This document shows positions 1 through 4,756 of a stretch of DNA of 6,569 nucleotides, piece by piece. The notes under the pieces were generated by a model. It worked only from the letters and a program-made list of their open reading frames with translations, did not search any database and was not told where the DNA came from. The DNA is from Vitreoscilla sp. (GTDB lineage Bacteria; Pseudomonadota; Gammaproteobacteria; Burkholderiales; Burkholderiaceae). How positions within the stretch are numbered: position 1 is the stretch's first letter; the number at the start of each line of letters is the position of its first letter. The position numbers and the translations under genes are program-made. The stretch covers positions 1 to 6,569 of the forward strand of contig JACMOG010000791.1 in NCBI GenBank assembly GCA_014378125.1, written 5' to 3'.

Positions 1-659
1 ACGAAGCGGCCGTTGCGCAGCACCGTGATGCGGTCGGAGATGGCGTACACCTGGTCCAGGAAATGGGTGACGAACAGGATCGCCAGGCCCGACTCGCGCA
101 GGCCGCGCAGCACGGTGAACAGGCTCTCCACCTCGCTGTCGTCCAGGCTGGAGGTGGGCTCGTCCAGGATCAGCACCTTGGCGTCCACGCTCAGCGCGCG
201 GGCGATGGCCACCAGCTGCTGCACCGCCACTGGCAGCGAGCCGAGGGTGGCGGCGGGATCGATGTCGAGATGCAGGCGCGCGAGCAGGGCGCGCGTCTCG
301 CGCAGCATGCGCGGGCCGTCGATGGCCTTCAGGCCGGCCCAGCCGCGGCGCGGGTAGCGGCCGGCGAAGATGTTCTCGGCCACCGTCAGGTTGGGGCAGA
401 GGTTCACCTCCTGGTACACCGTGCTGATGCCCAGGTGCTGCGAGGCCAGCGGCGAGTCCGGCGCGATGGCCTGGCCGTCCAGCGCGAGCGAACCCGCGTC
501 GGCTCGCACGACGCCGGTGAGCACCTTGATGAGCGTGCTCTTGCCAGCGCCGTTCTGCCCCATCAGGGCGTGCACCTCGCCGGCGCGCAGGTGCAGCTGC
601 ACGCCTTCGAGTACGGACACGGCGCCGAAGCGCTTGTCGATTCCGGAGGCGATCAGCAC
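1..659 (-). CDS. ytfR: Sugar ABC transporter ATP-binding protein, YtfR-like (partial, C-terminus outside window)
   Basis: This is the first nucleotide-binding domain of a CUT2-family sugar importer ATPase, which hydrolyses ATP on the cytoplasmic face to drive uptake of the sugar delivered by the adjacent binding protein. 219 complete codons are visible. Walker A GQNGAGKST lies at residues 34-42, the Q-loop segment TVYQEVNL at 80-87, a degenerate signature LPVAVQQLVAIARAL at 142-156, Walker B plus D-loop LILDEPTSSLD at 163-173, and the switch histidine H199 in VTHFLDQVY. These match remembered E. coli YtfR closely, including DRITVLRNG near the break. YtfR-type proteins are about 500 residues with two ATPase domains, so the second domain and linker are missing here. 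The start is fixed at GTG 659-657: the ytfQ stop codon is in the same frame, with one CCT codon between. No clear Shine-Dalgarno precedes it, suggesting coupling to ytfQ translation. The substrate, probably galactofuranose or a related pentose/hexose, is inferred from the ytfQ match. Confidence 0.93.
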   Translation of the reverse strand, partial: MLIASGIDKRFGAVSVLEGVQLHLRAGEVHALMGQNGAGKSTLIKVLTGVVRADAGSLALDGQAIAPDSPLASQHLGISTVYQEVNLCPNLTVAENIFAGRYPRRGWAGLKAIDGPRMLRETRALLARLHLDIDPAATLGSLPVAVQQLVAIARALSVDAKVLILDEPTSSLDDSEVESLFTVLRGLRESGLAILFVTHFLDQVYAISDRITVLRNGRF

Positions 660-662
660 AGG

Positions 663-1625
663 TCAGTACTTGCGGCTCGGGAGTGCGGCAGCGGCCTGGG
701 CCTGCGTGTAGACCGTTTCGTTGGTCAGGATGCGCTTGGGGATGCTCTTGCCGGCGACCACGTCCTTGGCGGCCTGCATCAGCTGCGGGCCCAGCAGCGG
801 GTTGCACTCGACGACCACGTTCTGCTTGCCCGCGGCCATGGCCTCGAACGCGCCCTTGGTGCCGTCGATGGAGATCACCACGATGTCCACGCCCGGCTTC
901 AGGCCGGCTTCCTCGATGGCCTGGATCGCGCCGAGGGCCATGTCGTCGTTGTGCGCGTAGAGCACGTTGATGTTCTTGCCCTCGGCCTTGAGGAACGCCT
1001 CCATCACTTCCTTGCCCTTGGCCAGCGTGAAGTCACCCGTTTGCGAGCGGATGATCTTCATGCGCGGGTCGGTGCCGATGACGTCGGCGAAGCCCTTCTT
1101 GCGGTCGATGGCCGGGGCCGAGCCCACGGTGCCTTGAAGCTCGACGATGTTGATCGGGCCCGGCTTGCCCTTCTCGAACTCCTCGAGCCAGCGGCCGGCG
1201 CGCTTGCCTTCCTCGATGAAGTCGGAGCCCATGAACGTGACGTACAGGCTGGTGTCCTTCGAATCGACCGCGCGGTCGGTGAGGATCACGGGGATGTGCG
1301 CGGCCTTGGCCTCCTGCAGCACGGTGTCCCAGCCCGATTCGACCACCGGCGACAGGCCGATGACGTCCACCTTCTGCGCGATGAAGGAGCGGATGGCCTT
1401 GATCTGGTTCTCCTGCTTCTGCTGGGCGTCGGAGAACTTCAGGTCGACGCCGGCGTCCTTGGCCGCGCTCTTGATCGAGTCGGTGTTGGCCGTGCGCCAG
1501 GCGCTCTCGGCGCCGACCTGGGCGAAGCCCAGCGTGATCTTCTTCTGCGCGAGCGCGATCGAGGGGGTGGCGAAGGCCGCGGCCACAAGGCTCGCGATCA
1601 GGATTGCGCGTCGTTGGGTGCTCAT
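663..1625 (-). CDS. ytfQ: Periplasmic sugar-binding protein of ABC transporter, YtfQ-like
   Basis: This 320-residue periplasmic binding protein (peripla_BP_4 / type I fold) would capture a sugar and hand it to the YtfR-type transporter. Residues 1-26 form a signal peptide: RR at 5-6, a hydrophobic core, and ALA before the predicted cleavage at A26/Q27. The mature protein follows remembered E. coli YtfQ (galactofuranose-binding) almost block by block: GFAQVGAESAWR at 33-44, DAQQKQENQIKAIRSF at 66-81, LTDRAVDSKD at 115-124, VELQGTVGSAPAIDRKKGF at 161-179, IIRSQTGDFT at 191-200, YAHNDDMALGAIQAI at 223-237 and ISIDG at 251-255. W43, R44, D117, R118, R175, N226 and D254 sit where ligand contacts normally occur in this family. 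ATG 1625 is chosen over the longer frame starting at 1685 because an AGGAGA Shine-Dalgarno precedes it and the signal peptide begins there. It is the first gene of the operon, followed after 3 nt by ytfR; permease genes would be expected beyond the left edge. Galactofuranose as ligand is by homology only. Confidence 0.95.
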   Translation of the reverse strand: MSTQRRAILIASLVAAAFATPSIALAQKKITLGFAQVGAESAWRTANTDSIKSAAKDAGVDLKFSDAQQKQENQIKAIRSFIAQKVDVIGLSPVVESGWDTVLQEAKAAHIPVILTDRAVDSKDTSLYVTFMGSDFIEEGKRAGRWLEEFEKGKPGPINIVELQGTVGSAPAIDRKKGFADVIGTDPRMKIIRSQTGDFTLAKGKEVMEAFLKAEGKNINVLYAHNDDMALGAIQAIEEAGLKPGVDIVVISIDGTKGAFEAMAAGKQNVVVECNPLLGPQLMQAAKDVVAGKSIPKRILTNETVYTQAQAAAALPSRKY

Positions 1626-1633
1626 GTCTTGTG

Positions 1634-1639
1634 TCTCCT
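1634..1639 (-). promoter_or_regulatory. Shine-Dalgarno of ytfQ
   Basis: AGGAGA on the minus strand, 8 nt before ATG 1625. It decides the start codon: the frame extends 20 codons further upstream to 1685, but that extension has no ribosome site and would bury the signal peptide. Confidence 0.85.
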
Positions 1640-1703
1640 GTCGTTCGTTAGCCGCCGTGAACGAGGCGGTCCCTGACGATGTCATGCACTGCCAGTGGCC
1701 CGG

Positions 1704-1732
1704 ATGCTAGGCAGCTGTGCGATATCCGGCAA
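1704..1732 (-). promoter_or_regulatory. Candidate sigma70 promoter of the ytfQR operon
   Basis: On the minus strand, TTGCCG (1732-1727, 4/6 to the -35 consensus) and TAGCAT (1709-1704, 4/6 to the -10 consensus) are separated by exactly 17 bp. Initiation near 1697 would give a leader of about 70 nt before the ytfQ start. This is the best-spaced pair seen in the 1626-1924 interval. It is called by eye, without scoring. Confidence 0.5.
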
Positions 1733-1752
1733 ATCGTTTTCTGGCACGAATC

Positions 1753-1770
1753 CATATCGGTTTCGATATG
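1753..1770. promoter_or_regulatory. Perfect palindrome CATATCG-GTTT-CGATATG, candidate operator
   Basis: A perfect 7-bp inverted repeat with a 4-bp centre, lying in an AT-richer patch of the 299-bp gap between ytfQ and the next gene. Its centre is about 65 bp upstream of the predicted ytfQ transcription start, a typical activator position. A further CGATAT half-site (1720-1725) lies in the -35/-10 spacer, 44 bp from the CGATAT at 1764. The spacing does not fit the symmetric T-N11-A of LysR regulators, and the centre lacks the CG of LacI operators, so the regulator family is left open. Confidence 0.5.
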
Positions 1771-1924
1771 CCTGAATACGAAAGCGCATGCCTGTCGTCA
1801 GGACGCCAGAATAACCAGGGTGAACACCTACGACATCAGCACCGATCCGAAAGCATCCGGATCCGTACGGCGTCGCACGGCCGCTCGCTTAGACTGCCGG
1901 CTTCCCGTTTTCCCGCGAGCCGCC

Positions 1925-2428
1925 ATGTCCAACGATGCCTCCCGCGACCCGCTCGCCAACGTCCTGGGCGCCGACGCCGACCACGTGGTCATGGAGCGCG
2001 GATTCTCGCTCGCCTTCGTGGGCGCCAACGGCCACGTGCGGCTGGTGCAGTTCCGGCTGAGCAAGAAGGGCTTCTCCACCGACCACGCGGCCGACGCCAC
2101 CGAGTTCGCCGCCATGCTCGACGAGTTCATCGCCGTCGTGCCGCGCCAGCTCCAGGAGCGCTGGAACAGCGCCATCGCCATGCGTGCCGCCTTCGACGGC
2201 GAGGGCGAGTTGATCGAGCGCCTCTACGAGGTCGGCAGCCTGGTTCGCTGCGACCAGGTGGACCCGGCGAGCCCCGCCGGCCGCCTGGTGAAGGAAGACG
2301 AACAGGTCGACGCCCGCGAGCTGCTGGTGCGCGCCTCGGCGCGGCTGGTGGAGAACTGGGGCGTGTTCGAGCGCGAGGCGCCCGACGCCCGCGAGGCCCA
2401 CCTCCGCCAATGGATAGCCGGCGCCTGA
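1925..2428 (+). CDS. Hypothetical soluble protein, 167 residues
   Basis: I do not recognise this family. The reading frame has strong GC-rich third positions and ends nine bases before the convergent SDR gene. The protein has no signal peptide or membrane segment, is rich in Asp, Glu and Arg, and has a single cysteine (in LVRCDQV). An N-terminal stretch at about residues 23-50 (MERGFSLAFV, then VRLVQFRLSKKGF) looks beta-strand rich; the remainder looks helical, including a segment after DEQVDARELLVRASARL and a C-terminal end at WIAGA. ATG 1925 is preferred over an in-frame ATG at 1679, because that extension would run back through the ytfQ promoter and palindrome and reads as non-coding. The ribosome site before 1925 is weak. 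TAGACT at 1890-1895 is a possible -10, but no good -35 accompanies it. Function cannot be stated; it is probably cytoplasmic. Confidence 0.75.
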   Translation: MSNDASRDPLANVLGADADHVVMERGFSLAFVGANGHVRLVQFRLSKKGFSTDHAADATEFAAMLDEFIAVVPRQLQERWNSAIAMRAAFDGEGELIERLYEVGSLVRCDQVDPASPAGRLVKEDEQVDARELLVRASARLVENWGVFEREAPDAREAHLRQWIAGA

Positions 2429-2437
2429 CCCCGATCC

Positions 2438-3241
2438 TCAGAACGTGCCCGGATACGCCCCGCCATCGATCAACACGTTCTGCCCCGTGATGTAGGCGGC
2501 GTGCACGCTGCACAGGAACGCGCACGTCGCCCCGAACTCGTCCGGCTCGCCGAAGCGCCCGGCCGGAATCGCCGCCCGCCGCTGCTGCATCGCTTGCTCC
2601 ACGTCGATCCCCGCCTTCGCCGCCCGCGGCGCGAACGTGCTCAGCAGCCGATCCGTGGCGAACGCCCCCGGCAACAGGTTGTTGATCGTCACGCCCTTTG
2701 CAGCGACTTCGCGCGCCACCCCCGCGACGAACCCGGTCAGCCCCGACCGCGCCCCGTTCGACAGGCTCAACATGGCGATCGGCGCCTTCACCGATGAGCT
2801 GGTGATGTTGACGATGCGTCCCCAGCCGCGCTCGCCCATGCCGTCCACCACGGCCTGGATCAGCGCGATGGGCGTGAGCATGTTGGCCTCGACGGCCTTC
2901 AGCCAGGCCGCGTGGTCGAAGTCGCGGAAGTTGCCCGTGGGCGGCCCGCCGGCATTGGTCACCACGATGTCGTAGGCCGCCGGCTGCTGCCAGCGAAGCT
3001 GGCGCGCCGCGTCCAGCGCCAGCGCGCGGCCGTCGGGCGTGGTGATGTCGGCGGCGATCTCGATCACCATCACGCCGGTCTCCTGCCGGATGGCGGCCGC
3101 GGTGGCGGCCAGCGTGTCGGCCGTGCGCGCCACCAGCACCAGGTCGACGCCTTCGCGCGCGAGCGCCAACGCGCAGCCGCGCCCGAGGCCCTTGCTCGAC
3201 GCGCACACCAGGGCGGCCTTGCCGCGGAGTCCGAGATCCAT
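2438..3241 (-). CDS. SDR family oxidoreductase, atypical (catalytic Tyr/Lys replaced)
   Basis: This 267-residue protein has the short-chain dehydrogenase/reductase Rossmann fold. The cofactor loop is CASSKGLGRG at residues 13-22, an atypical form of TGxxxGxG. D65 (ADIT), the TNAGG motif at 95-99 and N120 (EANMLTPI) follow the family pattern, and the C-terminal part has GRFGEPDEFG and ITGQNVLIDGG. The catalytic YxxxK is absent: after the serines at 148-150, the equivalent position reads SNGAR, so Ser161 and Arg165 occupy the Tyr and Lys positions. I recall an SDR subgroup annotated as beta-ketoacyl-ACP-reductase-like without the canonical tetrad (cd05344), to which this appears to belong. Its substrate and activity are unknown. 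The ATG at 3241 has an AAGGAA Shine-Dalgarno at 3252-3247. It stands alone on its strand, converging on the hypothetical gene (9-nt gap) and diverging from the exported-protein gene. Fold assignment is secure; enzymatic function is not. Confidence 0.9.
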   Translation of the reverse strand: MDLGLRGKAALVCASSKGLGRGCALALAREGVDLVLVARTADTLAATAAAIRQETGVMVIEIAADITTPDGRALALDAARQLRWQQPAAYDIVVTNAGGPPTGNFRDFDHAAWLKAVEANMLTPIALIQAVVDGMGERGWGRIVNITSSSVKAPIAMLSLSNGARSGLTGFVAGVAREVAAKGVTINNLLPGAFATDRLLSTFAPRAAKAGIDVEQAMQQRRAAIPAGRFGEPDEFGATCAFLCSVHAAYITGQNVLIDGGAYPGTF

Positions 3242-3298
3242 GTCCGTTCCTTGAGAAGGTGAGGGCGCATCGTACGGCGTGGTCGATGTCCGCGCCCG

Positions 3299-3329
3299 CC
3301 CTCACGAAACCCTCACGACTCCCACACCC
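3299..3329 (+). promoter_or_regulatory. Three tandem 11-bp-spaced repeats, candidate response-regulator operator
   Basis: CCCTCACGA occurs identically at 3299-3307 and 3310-3318, and a third degenerate copy CCCACAC starts at 3321, each exactly 11 bp after the last. OmpR/PhoB-family regulators bind head-to-tail repeats with 11-bp spacing (established for PhoB boxes and others). A weak -10, TAGATT at 3350-3355, lies downstream toward the gene at 3439, so the repeats would sit just upstream of its -35 region. No convincing -35 hexamer is visible, as expected if activation is needed. The repeats could equally affect the divergent SDR gene. Confidence 0.5.
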
Positions 3330-3424
3330 CCGTGCGCTCGATCGACGCCTAGATTCCACCTCGAGCAAGGCGATCTCGCATCGCCGATCCGACAGGGCCC
3401 CGGCTCGCGGCCCATCACGACATC

Positions 3425-3430
3425 AAGGGG
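3425..3430 (+). promoter_or_regulatory. Shine-Dalgarno of the exported-protein gene
   Basis: AAGGGG, 8 nt before ATG 3439. It fixes the start there rather than at the in-frame ATG 3259, which would place a 60-residue Arg-rich extension ahead of the signal peptide. Confidence 0.8.
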
Positions 3431-3438
3431 TATTCATC

Positions 3439-4053
3439 ATGAACGGACAGCAGTTGAACGGACGCGTCGCGTCGCGCAAGTGGATGGTGGCGGTGGTTGC
3501 GGCGACGCTGGCGTCGCTGGGCGCGGGGCAGGCGATGGCCGGCTGCGGGCTGGGCGGCGGCGGCGGTCATTCGCCGCAGGGTTGGCACACGCCGGGCGGC
3601 GACTCGTCGTGGCACGATTCGATCATCGGGCTCTGGAAGGTGACGTTCACGTCGGACGGCACGGCGTATCCGGGGGCGATCCCGGCGGGCGTGGAGTTCG
3701 ACTTCGGAACGGTGCAGTGGCATCCCGACGGCACCGAGATCATGGTGTCGGGCGGCCGGGCACCCAGCACCGGCGACGTCTGCATGGGCGTGTGGAAGAG
3801 GATCGGCGCGCGCACCTTCAAGCTCAACCACCTCGCCCTGGGATGGGCCAGCAGCGATTCGCCGCCGCCCTTCGGCCCGGTGTCACCGGCCGTGTTCCTC
3901 GGGCCGAGCATGATTCGCCAGATCATCACGCTGAACCCATCGGGCAACAGCTACGAAGGGCCGTTCACGATCGACCAGTACGCGGCGGACGGCACGACGC
4001 TGCTGGAGCACATCGGCGGCATCATCAGGGGCACGCGGATGACGGCGGACTGA
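3439..4053 (+). CDS. Small exported protein of unknown function
   Basis: A 204-residue precursor. Residues 1-34 look like a Sec signal peptide: R9, R13 and K14 precede a hydrophobic core, and AMA gives a cleavage site at A34/G35. C36 follows immediately, and MAGC is close to a lipobox but with Met in place of the usual Leu, so a lipoprotein cannot be excluded. A short Gly/His-rich linker (about residues 37-50) leads into a beta-rich body with IIGLWKVTF, EFDFGTVQWHPDGTEI, SGGRAPSTGDVCMGVW, FKLNHLALGW and a C-terminal FTIDQYAADG/GIIRGTRM. I recall similar uncharacterised proteins in Proteobacteria and Acidobacteria with the GLW..TF, DGTE, R.P..G..C.GVW and Y/F.LNH pattern, but no assigned function. 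C36 plus the Cys of VCMGVW could form a disulfide if the protein is not lipidated. It ends 22 nt from the convergent small gene. The 11-bp repeat array upstream suggests regulated expression. Confidence 0.85.
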   Translation: MNGQQLNGRVASRKWMVAVVAATLASLGAGQAMAGCGLGGGGGHSPQGWHTPGGDSSWHDSIIGLWKVTFTSDGTAYPGAIPAGVEFDFGTVQWHPDGTEIMVSGGRAPSTGDVCMGVWKRIGARTFKLNHLALGWASSDSPPPFGPVSPAVFLGPSMIRQIITLNPSGNSYEGPFTIDQYAADGTTLLEHIGGIIRGTRMTAD

Positions 4054-4075
4054 GGGCGCGCCGTCCCACGCGGGG

Positions 4076-4318
4076 TCAGAGTGCCGGCTTGCCCAGATGC
4101 GCTCGCAGCCGGCGATCGAGTTCCTGCGCCGCGCCGCGCGGCAGCGGCGCGATGGTGACGACCAGCCGCGGATCCTCCAGCGTGTCCCCGATCAGCACGT
4201 TCTGCCGAACCTGGAGCAGGAACGGGATCAACGCCTTCATCTTTTCAGCGAACGATTCGCTGCTGCGGTAGATCCGGTACACCGTGCCCGAAGGCCGCTC
4301 CGTGCGAGTCACTCGCAT
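4076..4318 (-). CDS. Small hypothetical protein, 80 residues
   Basis: Not recognised. The frame has coding-like third-position GC and gives a plausible small soluble protein: TVYRIYRSSESFAEKMKALI, then an Arg/Leu-rich helix-prone middle, LEDPRLVVTIAPLPRG, and a basic C-terminus. No signal peptide or membrane segment is seen. The start is uncertain. ATG 4318 is chosen; TTG 4324 is two codons upstream, and neither has a clear Shine-Dalgarno. The frame remains open upstream to a TAG near 4470 but contains no further ATG, GTG or TTG. It converges on the exported-protein gene (22-nt gap), and its upstream side faces the promoter of the riboswitch transcript. It could be a remnant of a longer gene. 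Confidence 0.55.
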   Translation of the reverse strand: MRVTRTERPSGTVYRIYRSSESFAEKMKALIPFLLQVRQNVLIGDTLEDPRLVVTIAPLPRGAAQELDRRLRAHLGKPAL

Positions 4319-4466
4319 GGGCAATCCATCGAGGAGGCCGTCGACAGGATCGTCGGGGTGGGGAGGCGTCTGCGCATGCTGGATTCCGGCATCAAAGACG
4401 GGATTTACGGGGCAGCGCGTGGCGCGGATGCGCGGCGGCGTGACGGAAGTCGCGTTGTGCCGGTCA

Positions 4467-4475
4467 TGCTAAAGT
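4467..4475 (+). promoter_or_regulatory. Candidate extended -10 promoter for the riboswitch-antiporter transcript
   Basis: TGCTAAAGT matches an extended -10 (TGnTAnAnT-like: TG plus 4/6 of TATAAT). Initiation about 7 nt downstream would start the RNA at about 4482, directly before P1 of the aptamer at 4484. No good -35 is seen at 16-18 bp, which is tolerable for an extended -10. The interval 4319-4466 otherwise shows no gene or strong structure. Confidence 0.45.
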
Positions 4476-4483
4476 GCCGCCGT

Positions 4484-4602
4484 CCTTAGGGGAGTAGCCA
4501 CCTCCACCCGCCTCCCGGGTGAAGAGCACCGATCAACATGCTTGCCGCCCCATCGCGGCATGGTCGGTGCGGCCCGCAGCGCGGGCTTGGCAAGACCTTT
4601 GG
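4484..4602 (+). promoter_or_regulatory. yybP-ykoY manganese riboswitch aptamer
   Basis: All parts of the Mn2+-sensing aptamer (Rfam yybP-ykoY, RF00080) can be placed by hand. P1 pairs 4484-4490 (CCUUAGG) with 4596-4602 (CCUUUGG), with two U-U mismatches. The first conserved loop is GGGGAGUAGC at 4489-4498. P2 is CACCCG/CGGGUG (4505-4510 with 4516-4521). P3 is GCACCGA/UCGGUGC (4526-4532 with 4564-4570), containing CAUGC/GCAUG (4537-4541 with 4558-4562). P4 is GCCCGC-AGC-GCGGGC (4572-4586). The second conserved loop is GGCAAGACC at 4589-4597. The two loops are the ones that dock and hold the metal in the known crystal structure, and their sequence and order match remembered Lactococcus and E. 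coli mntP examples. The RNA lies about 155 nt upstream of a cation antiporter gene on the same strand. By analogy with E. coli mntP and alx, Mn2+ binding should raise expression of the downstream gene. Confidence 0.93.
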
Positions 4603-4608
4603 CGTTGT

Positions 4609-4634
4609 GTCCTCGACCCGGGGCTGGGGAGGAC
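4609..4634 (+). other. Hairpin in the riboswitch expression platform
   Basis: GTCCTC (4609-4614) pairs with GAGGAC (4629-4634) around a GC-rich loop. No U-tract follows, so it is not a classical intrinsic terminator. Its GGGGAG (4626-4631) is complementary to the CUCCC segments at 4711-4715 and 4730-4734, so it may exchange pairing with the hairpin that covers the start site. Confidence 0.45.
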
Positions 4635-4728
4635 GCGGCGTCATTGGTTAAACGAATCCGGCCCCGTGGAAATCCAGCTTTGAACGCCAGACACCTGAAC
4701 GTGCCGACGTCTCCCGCGCGCACACGCG

Positions 4729-4750
4729 GCTCCCTCGTCAAGACGGGAGC
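4729..4750 (+). promoter_or_regulatory. Shine-Dalgarno-sequestering hairpin before the antiporter start
   Basis: GCTCCC (4729-4734) is perfectly complementary to GGGAGC (4745-4750). The latter contains the only good Shine-Dalgarno (GGGAG, 4745-4749), 7 nt before ATG 4757. The hairpin would hide the ribosome site. Together with the absence of a U-tract terminator, this points to translational control by the upstream aptamer. A second CTCCC at 4711-4715 is an alternative partner. Confidence 0.6.
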
Positions 4751-4756
4751 ACCGCA

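Noticed and set aside
63..1676. 537-codon open frame on the plus strand
   Set aside because: It is antisense to ytfR and ytfQ, which have clear motifs. Its translation is a low-complexity His/Ala/Arg/Leu mix typical of the opposite strand of GC-rich genes.
1844..1863. GATCCG/CGGATC inverted repeat with an 8-nt loop
   Set aside because: Only a 6-bp stem in GC-rich DNA with no positional link to a convincing promoter; expected by chance.
2127..3368. 413-codon open frame on the minus strand
   Set aside because: It is out of frame with the recognisable SDR on the same strand, Arg/Gly-rich throughout, and overlaps the convergent hypothetical gene.
4054..4075. Bidirectional terminator between the convergent genes
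   Set aside because: Only a 3-bp CCC/GGG pairing and a GGCGCGCC palindrome are visible, with no T-tract on either strand.
4097..4489. 130-codon plus-strand frame running up to the riboswitch
   Set aside because: It has no ribosome site, is Arg-rich, overlaps the small minus-strand gene, and would run through the promoter into the aptamer.
4609..4634. Intrinsic terminator in the riboswitch leader
   Set aside because: The hairpin is good but is followed by CGCGGCGTCATTGG with no U-tract, so control is more likely translational.
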